Counted from the stretch's first letter, positions 7,942-18,158 are shown. The stretch: 64,000 nt of DNA from Xylophilus sp. (GCA_009914555.1 WNDY01000010.1:30919-94918), one strand, 5' to 3'. A program made the numbers and translations. Notes: a model not told the origin generated them from the letters alone.

Positions 7942-9237
7942 ATGAATTTCCTCTACCTCCATACCCACGACACCGGCCGCCACGTCGCACCCTACGGCTT
8001 TGCCATGCCCACGCCCCGCATCGCGCAGCTCGCGCGCGAGGGCGTGCTGTTCCGCCAGGCGTTCTCGGCCGCGCCCGTGTGCAGCCCGAGCCGCGCGGCG
8101 CTGCTGCACGGCAACTGGCCGCACGAGAACGGCATGATCGGCCTGGCCCACCGCGGCAGCCGCCTGAACGACGCCTCGCAGCACTTGGCCAACGTGCTCG
8201 GCGATGCCGGCTGGCAGTGCGTGCTCGTCGGCGAGCAGCATGTCGCGCCACCCGAGGGGCTGGCCGCGCTCGGCTACCACGATGTGCCGCCGGTGGCCTC
8301 CACCCGTGCGGCCGACGTGGCGCCGGCGGCCGTGCGCTGGCTGCGCGAGCGCGACCGCAGCCGGTCGTTCTTCCTGTCGGTCGGCCTGCACGAGACGCAC
8401 CGCCCCTACCCGCCGCCCGACCCCGGCGAGCCCGCAGACGACCCGCGCTACCTCGCGCCGCCGCCCGGCATGCCCGACACGCCCGCGATCCGCGCCGAGG
8501 TGGCCGGCCTGCGCCGCATGGCGCGCGCGGCCGACGCGGCCTTCGGCGCGGTGCTCGACGCGCTGCGCGAGACCGGTGCCGCCGACGACACGCTCGTCGT
8601 CCTCACCACCGACCACGGCCTGCCCTGGCCCGGCGCCAAGTGCACCGTGGGCGATGCCGGCACCGGCGTGATGCTGCTGGTGCGCGGCCCCGGCGGCTTC
8701 ACCGGCGGCAAGGTGGTGGACGCGATGGTCTCGCAGCTCGACATCTTCCCGACGGTCTGCGCGCTCGCGGGCCTGCCGCGCCCGCCCTGGCTGCGCGGCC
8801 GGAGCCTTGTGCCGCTGGTGGACGGCTCGGCCGATGCGCTGCACGAGGCGCTGTTCGCCGAGGTCACCTGCCATGCCGCGGCCGAGCCGATGCGCAGCAT
8901 CCGCACGCCGCGCTGGCGCTACATCCGCCGCTTCGACGGCAGCGACCTGCGGGTGCTCGCCAACGTGGACGCGGGCGCGGCCAAGACGCTGTTCATCGAG
9001 CACGGCTGGCGGCGCTGGCTGCCCGAGACCGAGAGCCTGCACGACCTGGTGCTCGACCCGGGCGAACATGTGAACCTCGCCGCGCGGCCCGACCATGCGC
9101 AGGTGCTGGCCGACCTGCGCGCGCGGCTGGCCGACTGGATGGAGCAGACCGGCGACCCGCTGCTCGACCCGGACTGGCAGCCGCCGGCGCAGATCCACGT
9201 GGTGCCGCGCACCTCGGTGCGGCCCGAGGGAGACTGA
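7942..9237 (+). CDS. Cys-type sulfatase (N-sulfoglucosamine-sulfohydrolase-like), cytoplasmic
   Basis: A 431-residue sulfatase with the activation motif C47-S-P-S-R51 in APVCSPSRAALLHG. The cysteine is the residue that becomes formylglycine. The N-terminus YLHTHDTGRHVAPYG and the later TTDHGLPWPGAK carry metal-binding positions in the style of heparan N-sulfatase relatives. There is no signal peptide, so hydrolysis of the sulfate ester or sulfamate is expected in the cytoplasm, after uptake. The FGE encoded three genes downstream also lacks a signal peptide and is the obvious activator. The actual sulfated substrate cannot be read from the sequence. Confidence 0.88.
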   Translation: MNFLYLHTHDTGRHVAPYGFAMPTPRIAQLAREGVLFRQAFSAAPVCSPSRAALLHGNWPHENGMIGLAHRGSRLNDASQHLANVLGDAGWQCVLVGEQHVAPPEGLAALGYHDVPPVASTRAADVAPAAVRWLRERDRSRSFFLSVGLHETHRPYPPPDPGEPADDPRYLAPPPGMPDTPAIRAEVAGLRRMARAADAAFGAVLDALRETGAADDTLVVLTTDHGLPWPGAKCTVGDAGTGVMLLVRGPGGFTGGKVVDAMVSQLDIFPTVCALAGLPRPPWLRGRSLVPLVDGSADALHEALFAEVTCHAAAEPMRSIRTPRWRYIRRFDGSDLRVLANVDAGAAKTLFIEHGWRRWLPETESLHDLVLDPGEHVNLAARPDHAQVLADLRARLADWMEQTGDPLLDPDWQPPAQIHVVPRTSVRPEGD

Positions 9238-9273
9238 GCCATGCCCTGGCGCGGCCTTGCGGTCTTCCTCCCT

Positions 9274-9292
9274 CTCCCTCTGGACGAGGGAG
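9274..9292 (+). promoter_or_regulatory. Hairpin that buries the ribosome site of the binding-protein gene
   Basis: CTCCCTC (9274-9280) pairs with GAGGGAG (9286-9292) around TGGAC. The right arm is the Shine-Dalgarno sequence of the ATG at 9295, so in mRNA the site would be closed unless ribosomes coming from the sulfatase gene, or a factor, open it. Similar CCCTC/GAGGG hairpins are common between genes in this group, so it may also simply be a spacer structure. Confidence 0.5.
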
Positions 9293-9294
9293 CA

Positions 9295-10539
9295 ATGCCG
9301 CGCCTTGCCTGCGCCGCGCTGCTTTCGATGGCCCTGCATGCCCACGCCGCCCACCTGCGCATCGCCGCGCCGTCGGACTCCCAGCTGTCCGTGCTCCAGC
9401 AGCAGCTCGTGCTCTGGCAGCAGCGCACCGGCCACACGGTCGAGGTCGTCAAGCTCACCAACGCGAGCGGCGACGTGTTCGTGCAGTACCGCACCTGGCT
9501 CGCGTCGAAGAACCGCGAGATCGACGTCTACAAGTTCGACAGCCAGTGGGCCGGCCAGCTGCAGGCCCACCTCGTGCACCTGCGGCCCTACACGCAGCAG
9601 CACGAACGCATGCTGCCGCAGGTCGTGGCCGCCTGGCGCGGGCGCGGCGGCGCGCTGCTGGGCCTGCCCTACACCGTGGGCGTGCCGCAGCTTTTCTACC
9701 GGCGCGACCTGCTGGAGAAGTACGGCCGCCCGGTGCCGCGCACCTGGGCGGAACTCACCGACACCGCCCGCCTGATCCAGCAGGGCGAGCGCGCGGCCGG
9801 CCGGCGCGGCTTCTGGGGCTACGTGTTCCAGGGCGCGGTCTACGAAGGGCTCGCGGCCAACGCGCTCGAATGGGTGGCATCGAGCGGTGGCGGGCGCATC
9901 GTGGAGGACGATGGCCGCATCAGCATCGGCAACCCGCGCGCCGCACGGGCGCTCGCGCGCGCGGCCGGCTGGGTCGGCGCGATCGCGCCGCGCGGCGTGC
10001 TCGGCTACAAGGAGGACGACGCGCGCGGCGTGTTCCAGACCGGCAACGCGGCCTTCATGCGCCACTGGCCCGCGGCCTGGGCGCTGCTCGACGGCGAGGC
10101 CGGCAGCGCCGTGGCCGGGCGCACCGGCATCGCGCCGCTGCCCGCGGGCGACGGCGGCCAGCCGGCCGCGACGCTCGGCGGCTGGGGCTACGTGGTGTCG
10201 AAGCACTCGCCGCAGCGCGACGCGGCCGCCGCGCTCGCGGTCTTCCTCTCCAGCGAGGAGGCGCAGCGCCTGTCGGCCGCGCGCAGCCTGCCGCCGACCT
10301 ATGCGGCGCTGTATGACGATGCCGACCTCGCGCGCGCCGCGCCGCTGCTGCCGGCGCTGAAAGCCGCGCTGCCCACGCTGGTCGCGCGCCCGGCGGCGCC
10401 GACCGGACGGCGCTACCCGGAGGTGAGCGCGGAGTTCCAATCGGCCGTGCACCGCGTGCTCGAAGGCCGCGACGACGCCGCCGGGGCCGTGGAAAAGCTC
10501 CAGCGCCGGCTGGAGCGCGTGCGGGGAGCGGGCTGGTGA
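9295..10539 (+). CDS. ABC importer substrate-binding protein (MalE/UgpB type)
   Basis: A 414-residue family-1 solute-binding protein. The signal peptide MPRLACAALLSMALHAHA is followed by LRIAAPSDSQLSVLQQQLVL. Later segments (VQYRTWLASKNREIDVYKFD, GLPYTVGVPQLFYRRDLLEKYG, and GWGYVVSKHSPQRDAAAALA) follow the usual order for sugar and glycerophosphodiester binders. It would capture the ligand delivered by the TonB receptor. ATG 9295 is preferred to 9241 because it gives a proper signal peptide and a GAGGGAG ribosome site. Its last four bases overlap the first permease gene (GTGA). Confidence 0.87.
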   Translation: MPRLACAALLSMALHAHAAHLRIAAPSDSQLSVLQQQLVLWQQRTGHTVEVVKLTNASGDVFVQYRTWLASKNREIDVYKFDSQWAGQLQAHLVHLRPYTQQHERMLPQVVAAWRGRGGALLGLPYTVGVPQLFYRRDLLEKYGRPVPRTWAELTDTARLIQQGERAAGRRGFWGYVFQGAVYEGLAANALEWVASSGGGRIVEDDGRISIGNPRAARALARAAGWVGAIAPRGVLGYKEDDARGVFQTGNAAFMRHWPAAWALLDGEAGSAVAGRTGIAPLPAGDGGQPAATLGGWGYVVSKHSPQRDAAAALAVFLSSEEAQRLSAARSLPPTYAALYDDADLARAAPLLPALKAALPTLVARPAAPTGRRYPEVSAEFQSAVHRVLEGRDDAAGAVEKLQRRLERVRGAGW

Positions 10540-11477
10540 ACGCGCGGCGGCCGCTGCATGCCCAACGGGTGCGCGCCGCGTGGCGCTTCGCGCTGCCGGC
10601 CTGCGCGCTGCTGCTGCTCGCGGCCGCGCTGCCGCTGGCGCGCACCGTGTGGCTGAGCCTGACCGACGCGAGCGCGGACGATCCTTCCCGCGCGGCCTTC
10701 GTCGGCCTGGCCAACTACCTGTCCTGCATCGGCGGCCGCTGCGGCGGTGGAGTCTATGGCGGCGTGCTCGGCGACGCGCGCTGGTGGCAGGCGGTGCGCA
10801 ACACGGTGGTCTTCGCCGTGGCCTCGGTGGCGCTCGAACTCGTGGTCGGCATGGCCGTGGCGCTGAGCCTGGACCGGCCCTTCCCCGGCCGGGCGCTGGT
10901 GCGCACCGCGGTGCTCGTGCCCTGGGCGCTGCCGACCATCGTCTCGGCACAGATGTGGGGCTGGATGCTGCACGACCAGTACGGCATCGTGAACTGGATG
11001 CTGCGCGGCCTGGGCGCGATCGAGGACGGCATCCCCTGGCTCGCCCAGCCCTCGACCGCGCTCGCGGCTATCGTGGTGATCGACGCCTGGAAGTCCACAC
11101 CCTTCATGGCGCTGATGCTGCTCGCGGCCCTGCAGACCGTGCCCGGCGAACTGCGCGACGCCGCGCGCATCGACGGCGCCACGCCCTGGCAGGCGCTGCG
11201 GCGCGTGGTGCTGCCAACGATCTTCCCGGCCGTGGCGGTGGCCGTGGTGTTCCGCCTGCTCGACGCGCTGCGCGTGTTCGACCTGATCTACATCGTCAAC
11301 CCCGCCGGCGAGGACGTGGCGTCGATGTCGGTGTACGCGCGCCGGCTGCTGTTCGAGTACGGCCGCTTCGGCGAGGGCTCGGCCGCCTCGGTGCTGCTGT
11401 TCGCCGTGGTTGGCGGCATCGCCATCGCCTGGATCCGCGTCACGCGCGTGATCGACCGCGCGGAGGGTGGGCGATGA
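10536..11477 (+). CDS. ABC importer inner-membrane permease, MalF-like
   Basis: A 313-residue permease with about six hydrophobic segments and the EAA-type cytoplasmic loop ELRDAARIDGATPWQALRRV, which contacts the ATPase. Length and order match MalF/UgpA-class subunits. The start is GTG at 10536, overlapping the binding-protein stop; the end overlaps the next permease in ATGA. Such overlaps imply coupled translation and equal subunit supply. Confidence 0.9.
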   Translation: MNARRPLHAQRVRAAWRFALPACALLLLAAALPLARTVWLSLTDASADDPSRAAFVGLANYLSCIGGRCGGGVYGGVLGDARWWQAVRNTVVFAVASVALELVVGMAVALSLDRPFPGRALVRTAVLVPWALPTIVSAQMWGWMLHDQYGIVNWMLRGLGAIEDGIPWLAQPSTALAAIVVIDAWKSTPFMALMLLAALQTVPGELRDAARIDGATPWQALRRVVLPTIFPAVAVAVVFRLLDALRVFDLIYIVNPAGEDVASMSVYARRLLFEYGRFGEGSAASVLLFAVVGGIAIAWIRVTRVIDRAEGGR

Positions 11478-12325
11478 AGCGCATCGCGTTCGCCCTCTGG
11501 CTCGCGGTCGTCGTGCTGTGGATGGTGTTTCCGTTCCACTACGCGGTGGTCACCTCGCTGCAAACGGGCACCGCGCTGTTCGAGCCTGCGCTGCTGCCGA
11601 AGGCGGCCACGCTCGGCAACTACCGCGCGCTTTTCTTGCGGGAGTATTTCCCGGCGAACATCGCCAATTCTGCACTGCTGGCGATTACTGTCGTGGGTAT
11701 ATCGCTCGCCGCCGGCGTCTTCGCGGCCTGGGCGCTGGGGCGGGTGGAGTTCCGCGGCCGGCGCGCGCTGCTGCTGGCGATCCTCGCGGTCTCGATGTTC
11801 CCGCAGGTCGCGGTGCTCTCGGGGCTCTACCAGATGTTCATCGCGGCACGCGAGTTCCTTCAGGACCAGTTCGGCATCGCATGGACGCGGCCGTGGTCGC
11901 TGACCTGGCTCGCGTTCAGCTACACGCTGTTCACGCTGCCCTTCACCGTCTGGACGCTCACGGCCTACCTGCGCGCTGTGCCGCAGGAACTGGAGGACGC
12001 CGCGCGCATCGACGGCGCGGGCTACGCCACCATCGTGCGGCGCATCTACTTGCCGCTGCTGCGGCCGGCGCTGGTGACCACCGGGCTCATGGCCTTCGTG
12101 GCGACCTGGAACGAGTTCCTGTTCGCGCTGAGCTTCACCAGCCGCGAGCCCGAGCGCACGGCCACGGTGGCGATCGCGATGATCGCGGGCGTGGCCGACT
12201 TCCAGGTGCCCTGGGGCACGATCATGGCCGCGGCGGTGATCGTCACGCTGCCGGTGCTGGGCCTCGTCTTCGTGTTCCAGCGCCGGCTGGTCGCGGGCCT
12301 CATGGCCGGGGCGGTGAAGGGATGA
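11474..12325 (+). CDS. ABC importer inner-membrane permease, MalG-like
   Basis: A 283-residue permease with six predicted membrane spans and the EAA loop ELEDAARIDGAGYATIVRRI. It is the second half of the heterodimeric channel with the preceding gene. It starts inside the ATGA overlap with that gene, and its own stop overlaps the FGE start in another ATGA. No unusual insertions were seen. Confidence 0.9.
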   Translation: MKRIAFALWLAVVVLWMVFPFHYAVVTSLQTGTALFEPALLPKAATLGNYRALFLREYFPANIANSALLAITVVGISLAAGVFAAWALGRVEFRGRRALLLAILAVSMFPQVAVLSGLYQMFIAAREFLQDQFGIAWTRPWSLTWLAFSYTLFTLPFTVWTLTAYLRAVPQELEDAARIDGAGYATIVRRIYLPLLRPALVTTGLMAFVATWNEFLFALSFTSREPERTATVAIAMIAGVADFQVPWGTIMAAAVIVTLPVLGLVFVFQRRLVAGLMAGAVKG

Positions 12326-13227
12326 CGGGCGGAGAGCGCCCCTGCTGCGCCGCGCGGCGCACGGCCGCCGCCCAGCCCGCGCCGGCGCTGCCCGCATCGC
12401 GCGGCGGCACGGATGCGGCCGGGCCGTTCATCGACCTGCCGGGCGGGCGCTTCCTCATGGGCACGGACGATGCCGAGGGCTTTCCCGGCGACGGCGAGGG
12501 GCCGGTGCGCGCGGTGGAGGTCGCGCCGTTTTCGATCGCCGCGCACCCAATCACGAACGCGCAGTTCGCCCGCTTCGCCGACGCGGCCGGCTACACGACC
12601 GAGGCCGAGCGCTGGGGCAGCGCCTTCGTCTTCCTCGGCCACCTGCCGCCCGCGCGCCGGGCCGCGCTCGGCGCGGGCCGCGTGGCCGGCACGCCGTGGT
12701 GGGCACTGGTGGACGGCGCCTGCTGGCGCCATCCCGAAGGGCCGGGCTCGGACCTTGCGGCGCGCGCCGACCATCCGGTCGTGCAGGTGTCGTGGCACGA
12801 CGCGCAGGCGTTCTGCGCCTGGGCCGGCGCGCGGCTGCCGACCGAGGCCGAATGGGAATACGCCGCGCGCGGCGGCCTCGTGCAGCAGCGCTACGCCTGG
12901 GGCGACGATTTCACGCCCGGCGGGCGCTGGATGTGCAATACGTGGCAGGGCCGCTTTCCCGAGTACGACACCGGCGAGGACGGTTTTGCGGGCACCTCGC
13001 CGGTGGGCGCCTATCCGCCCAACGGCTACGGTCTCTTCGACGTGGCCGGCAACGTCTGGGAATGGTGCGCCGACCGCTTCGCGCCCCGGGACGATGCGCG
13101 CGCGATGCGCGGCGGCTCCTTCCTCTGCCACGCGAGCTACTGCAACCGCTACCGCGTCGCGGCGCGGTCCTCCAACACGCCCGACAGCGCGACGGCCAAC
13201 ATCGGCTTTCGCGTGGTCCGATCCTGA
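12322..13227 (+). CDS. Formylglycine-generating enzyme (sulfatase maturase)
   Basis: A 301-residue SUMF1-fold protein. Its C-terminus has [20 protein letters not shown] with C269 and C274, five residues apart as in the copper-binding, catalytic cysteine pair of true FGEs. Typical fold segments are also present ([40 protein letters not shown]). FGE uses oxygen to turn the sulfatase CxPxR cysteine into formylglycine. There is no signal peptide, which matches the cytoplasmic sulfatase. It sits inside the transporter operon, overlapping the MalG-like gene by four bases. The cysteine pair separates it from the many SUMF1-like proteins of other function. Confidence 0.9.
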   Translation: MTGGERPCCAARRTAAAQPAPALPASRGGTDAAGPFIDLPGGRFLMGTDDAEGFPGDGEGPVRAVEVAPFSIAAHPITNAQFARFADAAGYTTEAERWGSAFVFLGHLPPARRAALGAGRVAGTPWWALVDGACWRHPEGPGSDLAARADHPVVQVSWHDAQAFCAWAGARLPTEAEWEYAARGGLVQQRYAWGDDFTPGGRWMCNTWQGRFPEYDTGEDGFAGTSPVGAYPPNGYGLFDVAGNVWEWCADRFAPRDDARAMRGGSFLCHASYCNRYRVAARSSNTPDSATANIGFRVVRS

Positions 13228-13234
13228 TCCTGCG

Positions 13235-14284
<1,050 letters not shown>

Positions 14285-14304
14285 CCTAGCCCCGCCCTGG
14301 TGGC

Positions 14305-14357
14305 GGGGGGTATGCCCCCTATATGCCCGAACTGCCAGTGCGCGGGGCGCATACCCC
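14305..14357. repeat. Paired-box intergenic element, inverted type
   Basis: GGGGGGTAT at 14305-14313 faces ATACCCC at 14351-14357, with 41 nt between box starts. Inside, GCCCC and GGGGC can pair next to the boxes. It lies between the convergent ends of the importer ATPase gene and the GDSL-like gene. Together with the copy at 4120-4169 it brackets the whole sulfatase locus, within which no further copy occurs. Confidence 0.75.
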
Positions 14358-14391
14358 AGTCATGGCCGGACGGAAACCGTGTCTGCGCCGC

Positions 14392-15354
14392 TCACCAGCG
14401 CGCGCGCAGGCGGTCGTAGACGTAGACGCCGTACTGGCGGTGGGCCGACGGCGTCGGGTAGAGCTTGTCGGCGAAGAGGTAGACCGAGTAGTCGGTCACG
14501 CCGCTGATCAGCGTGCTGGTCGTGCACAGGCCGGAGTTGACTTCGCCCGCGCCGATGCCGGAGCCCGCATCGGTCGAGATGCAGACCGGCGTGTCCACGT
14601 CGGAGAAGCCGTAGCTGGAGCCGGAGTTGTGGAAGAGGTTGAAGTAGTAGGCCGCGTCCACGTACAGCACGTTGGTGCCGGTCAGGTCGTTCAGGGCCAC
14701 CAGCAGCGCGTTGTTGAAGCTGCTCGACAGGCTGGAGAACAGGCTGGTCAGCGACAGGCTCTCGGCCCACGGCGACACGCTGAGGTCGTATACGCCGGTG
14801 ACCAGCACGTATTTGGCGCCGGCCGTGATGAGGCGCTTGACCTGCGCGGCCAGTTCAGTACCCGCGGTGGCCAGGTTGGTCTGCGCCTGCGCCTGCGTCG
14901 TGGTGCCGGCCGCGTAGCTCGCATACTCGGCCACGATGTCGCCGTAGCCGCCCTCCACGAGGTACAGGTCGTTCGACGTGGGCGTGTTCGATGCGAGGAA
15001 GGTATCGATCTGGGTGGTGATCGACCCCGCGTTGGCCGTGCCGATGGCGTTGGTCGTGTTGGTCACGCGGGCATGGGCCACGGCATAGCCGTAGCCGCCG
15101 GCCGACACCGCCGTCAGCGTGCCGCCGTAGCTCGACGCGACCTCCTGGGCCCAGATGTTGACGGTGTCGTCGTTGACGGTGTAGCGCGTGCCGCTCTGGC
15201 CGACGTCGCTGAAGCCGTCGCCGAACGAGATGAAACGCGAAGGCGTGATAGCCGATTCGACGGTGCTCGAGCCGCAGGCCGACAGCACGGCTGCCGAGAC
15301 CGAGGCGCCCGCGGCGGCCAGCAGGCTGCGGCGCGTGCGATTGACGTTTGCCAT
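14392..15354 (-). CDS. GDSL/SGNH-fold lipoprotein lacking catalytic residues
   Basis: A 320-residue secreted protein with an RRSLL start, hydrophobic core and lipobox LSAC (cysteine at about residue 27). Its order of blocks follows GDSL esterases, but each catalytic position is altered. Block I reads FGDGFSDVG where the nucleophile serine of GDS should be. Block III reads GGYGD where GxND is expected. Block V reads DKLYPTPSAHRQYG where DxxHPT carries the catalytic histidine. The fold is therefore kept without an obvious active site. A good ribosome site (GGAG) precedes ATG 15354. It may bind rather than cut a lipid or glycan; the function is unknown. Confidence 0.75.
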   Translation of the reverse strand: MANVNRTRRSLLAAAGASVSAAVLSACGSSTVESAITPSRFISFGDGFSDVGQSGTRYTVNDDTVNIWAQEVASSYGGTLTAVSAGGYGYAVAHARVTNTTNAIGTANAGSITTQIDTFLASNTPTSNDLYLVEGGYGDIVAEYASYAAGTTTQAQAQTNLATAGTELAAQVKRLITAGAKYVLVTGVYDLSVSPWAESLSLTSLFSSLSSSFNNALLVALNDLTGTNVLYVDAAYYFNLFHNSGSSYGFSDVDTPVCISTDAGSGIGAGEVNSGLCTTSTLISGVTDYSVYLFADKLYPTPSAHRQYGVYVYDRLRARW

Positions 15355-15436
15355 TGTTGGGGGTTCTCCGGGTGATGGAACGAACGGAATCGGCGAGTTT
15401 AACGGCGCGATGTAACCCCCGTGTCACCAGAAGCGC

Positions 15437-16438
15437 TCAGGCCGCGGCCCTGCGCAGGCGGTCCCGCACGCCCTCCCACTCGGGCGTGTCGGGCGGCGTC
15501 TCCACCCAGATGAGCTTGACGCCCTCGTCGTCGAAGCCGCGCAGCGCAGCGAAGAGCTGCTGCGCCGTGGCCGCCGCGTCCTCGGGCATGCGGCGCACGA
15601 CCACGCGCGAGGAATGCTGCCTGAGCGGCGCGCGGGCATAGACCGCGAGGTGGGCCGCATCGGCGCCCAGCACGTCGAGCGCGGTCTGCAGGGCCTTGGC
15701 GTCCATGAGCCGCACCCGGGCCGTGGGCGCGTAGTGCGATTCGAGCGTGCCCGAGGCGCGCGGGTCGGGCGCGCCCAGGCTGTCCCGGTCGCGCAGCGGC
15801 TGGCCGGCCGCGGCCTCGATCGATTCACGGGTGACGGCGCCGGGGCGCAGCAGCACCGGCGCGCCGCGGGTGCAGTCGACGATGGTGGATTCGATGCCCA
15901 CGTCGCAGGCGCCGCCGTCGAGCACCAGCAGCGCGTCGCCGAACTCGCCGGCCACGTGCTGCGCCGTGGTCGGGCTCACGCGGCCGAAGCGGTTGGCGCT
16001 GGGCGCGGCCACGCCCCGCACCGGCGCGCCGCCGGCGCCGGGCGCAGCGGCGGCGCGCAGCACGGCCTGGGCGACCGGGTGCGACGGGCAGCGCAGGCCG
16101 ACCGAGTCCTGCCCGGCCGCCGCCGCTGCGGCCACGCCCTCGCGGCGCGGCAGGATCAGCGTGAGCGGGCCGGGCCAGAAGGCGGCGGCGAGCGCGCGGG
16201 CGAAGGCCGGCACGTCGCGCGCGAAGGCGTCGATGCCGTGCGCGTCGGGCACGTGGACGATCAGCGGATGGTCCGCAGGCCGCCCCTTGGCGGTGAAGAT
16301 CCTGCCGACGGCCGCCTCGCTGCCGGCATCGGCCGCGAGGCCGTAGACCGTTTCGGTCGGCAGGCCCAGCAGTTCGCCGGCGCGCAGGGCGCGGGCGGCT
16401 TCGGCGATGGCGTCCGGACGGGTGCCGTCGAGGATCAT
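15437..16438 (-). CDS. L-threonylcarbamoyladenylate synthase, Sua5 type
   Basis: A 333-residue protein with an N-terminal YrdC domain (LGLPTETVYGLAADA, KGRPADHPLIVHV, SVGLRCPSHPVA, APSANRFGRVSPT) and a C-terminal Sua5 domain after SGTLESHYAPTARV. It makes threonylcarbamoyl-AMP from threonine, bicarbonate and ATP for the t6A37 modification of ANN-decoding tRNAs. It follows purK by two bases on the same strand, so it is likely the last gene of the purE-purK transcript. Confidence 0.9.
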   Translation of the reverse strand: MILDGTRPDAIAEAARALRAGELLGLPTETVYGLAADAGSEAAVGRIFTAKGRPADHPLIVHVPDAHGIDAFARDVPAFARALAAAFWPGPLTLILPRREGVAAAAAAGQDSVGLRCPSHPVAQAVLRAAAAPGAGGAPVRGVAAPSANRFGRVSPTTAQHVAGEFGDALLVLDGGACDVGIESTIVDCTRGAPVLLRPGAVTRESIEAAAGQPLRDRDSLGAPDPRASGTLESHYAPTARVRLMDAKALQTALDVLGADAAHLAVYARAPLRQHSSRVVVRRMPEDAAATAQQLFAALRGFDDEGVKLIWVETPPDTPEWEGVRDRLRRAAA

Positions 16439-16440
16439 GG

Positions 16441-17607
16441 TCAGAAGGGCTCGATACCCAGCAGGGTTGCGGCCTGCAGGGCGGTGGTGCGCACGGCGCC
16501 GACCGTCGGACCGGTGAAGGTCAGGTGGCCCATCTTGCGGCCGGGCTTGGCATCCTCTTTGCCGTAGAGGTGCAGGTGCGCGCCCGGCAGGGCCAGCACC
16601 GCGTCCCATGCGGGCGTGCGCTCGTGGCCGTCGGCCGGGTCGAACCACAGGTCGCCCAGCAGGTTGAGCATGACCGAGGGGCTGTGCTGGCGCGGCGCGA
16701 CGAGCGGCAGGCCGGCCAGGGTGCGCACCTGCAGCTCGAACTGCGAGACGTCGCAGGCGTCGATCGTGTAGTGGCCGCTGTTGTGCGGGCGCGGCGCGAT
16801 CTCGTTGACCACGAGCACGCCGTCGTGCAGCACGAAGAACTCCACGCACAGCACGCCCACATACTCCGGGCCGTTGGCTATCGCAGTGGCCGCGGCAACG
16901 GCGCGCCGGGCCAATACCGTCGGGAGGATGCTGTCGTTGGCCTCGGTGACGGCCAGGATGCCGTGGCGGTGCAGGTTGCGCTGCGGCGCGAAGTGCACGA
17001 CGTTGCCGTCGGCGCCGCGGGCCACGATGACCGAGCATTCGAACGACAGCGGCAGCAGCTTCTCGAGCACGCAGCCGACCTGGCCCAGCCGGCCCCAGGC
17101 GTCGACCAGCTCGGCCCGGTTGGTCACGCGCTCCTGGCCCTTGCCGTCGTAGCCCAGGCGCGCGGTCTTGAGGATGCCCGGCAGCAGGTCGTCGGAGACG
17201 GCGGCCAGGTCCTCGGCCGTCTCGATCACCGCATGCGGCGCGCAGGCCACGCCGACCGAGGCGAAGTGCGCCTTCTCGCGGGCGCGGTCCTGGGCGATGG
17301 CGACGGCGGCCGCCGCGGGCGCGACCGGGCGGTGCGCGGCCAGTGCCTCCAGCGCGGCGGCCGGCACGTTCTCGAATTCGGTGGTGATCGCGTCGGCCGT
17401 GGCCGCGAGACGTTCGAGCCCCTGCGCGTCGAGGTACGGGGTCTGGATGTGGTGGTGGCTCACGCGGCCTGCGGGGCTGGCCGCGTCCGGATCGAGCACC
17501 GCAGTGAAGTAGCCCAGGCGCTGGGCCGCGTGCACGAACATGCGGCCCAGCTGGCCGCCGCCGAGCACGCCGAGCGTGCCGCCGGGAAGGATCGGTGCAA
17601 GGTTCAC
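16441..17607 (-). CDS. purK: 5-(carboxyamino)imidazole ribonucleotide synthase
   Basis: An ATP-grasp enzyme of 388 residues that carboxylates AIR to N5-CAIR in purine synthesis. Visible features are LGVLGGGQLGRMFVHAAQ at the N-terminus, TARLGYDGKGQ, and VNEIAPRPHNSGHYTIDAC. I prefer the GTG start at 17607, because GGAGG lies seven bases before it and the product then begins like its homologues. The ATG at 17667, which overlaps the purE stop as ATGA, would add a 20-residue low-complexity tail. It is paired with purE, the mutase acting next in the pathway. Confidence 0.92.
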   Translation of the reverse strand: MNLAPILPGGTLGVLGGGQLGRMFVHAAQRLGYFTAVLDPDAASPAGRVSHHHIQTPYLDAQGLERLAATADAITTEFENVPAAALEALAAHRPVAPAAAAVAIAQDRAREKAHFASVGVACAPHAVIETAEDLAAVSDDLLPGILKTARLGYDGKGQERVTNRAELVDAWGRLGQVGCVLEKLLPLSFECSVIVARGADGNVVHFAPQRNLHRHGILAVTEANDSILPTVLARRAVAAATAIANGPEYVGVLCVEFFVLHDGVLVVNEIAPRPHNSGHYTIDACDVSQFELQVRTLAGLPLVAPRQHSPSVMLNLLGDLWFDPADGHERTPAWDAVLALPGAHLHLYGKEDAKPGRKMGHLTFTGPTVGAVRTTALQAATLLGIEPF

Positions 17608-17663
17608 TGCGACACCTCCGCCAGCGGCTGCGGTGCGAGCGCCTTCGGGCGGCCGGGCGGCGC

Positions 17664-18158
17664 TCATGCCGCGGGCGGCAGCGCCATGCCGCGGGCGAGT
17701 TCGGTCTGCTGTGCGCGCCAGGTCTGCAGCTGGGTGCGCAGGCGCGCGTCTTCGTTGGCGAGCAGGGCCACGGCGAACAGCGCCGCGTTGGCCGCCCCGG
17801 CCGCGCCGATGGCGAAGGTCGCCACCGGAACGCCCTTGGGCATCTGCACGATGCTGTGCAGCGAATCGACGCCCTGGAGATGGCGGCTGGCCACCGGCAC
17901 GCCGAGCACCGGCACCGTGGTCTTGGCCGCGAGCATGCCCGGCAGGTGGGCCGCGCCGCCGGCGCCGGCGATGATGGCCTTCAGGCCCCGCCCCTCGGCG
18001 GCTTCGGCATAAGCGAACATGTCGTCGGGCATGCGGTGCGCCGAGACGACACGCGCCTCGTGGGGGATGCCGAATTGCTGCAGAATCTGCACTGCATGCT
18101 GCATGGTCTCCCAGTCGCTGCTGGAGCCCATGACCACGCCGATGGGGATGGCTGTCAT
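17664..18158 (-). CDS. purE: N5-CAIR mutase
   Basis: A 164-residue class I PurE. The start IPIGVVMGSSSDWETM and the loops SAHRMPDD and AGAGGAAHLPGMLA are diagnostic. It converts N5-CAIR from PurK into CAIR. It is first in the purE-purK-Sua5 group and diverges from cnoX, with about 84 bp between the two starts for both promoters. Confidence 0.95.
   Translation of the reverse strand: MTAIPIGVVMGSSSDWETMQHAVQILQQFGIPHEARVVSAHRMPDDMFAYAEAAEGRGLKAIIAGAGGAAHLPGMLAAKTTVPVLGVPVASRHLQGVDSLHSIVQMPKGVPVATFAIGAAGAANAALFAVALLANEDARLRTQLQTWRAQQTELARGMALPPAA

Noticed and set aside
5222..8251. Upstream extension of the LacI-type regulator frame by about 1000 codons
   Set aside because: It runs antisense to the TonB receptor and sulfatase genes and has no protein-like content; the helix-turn-helix begins right after the ATG at 5221.
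17608..17667. ATG start of purK overlapping the purE stop
   Set aside because: It would add 20 low-complexity residues; the GTG at 17607 has GGAGG at ideal spacing and begins where homologues begin. It is kept as an alternative.
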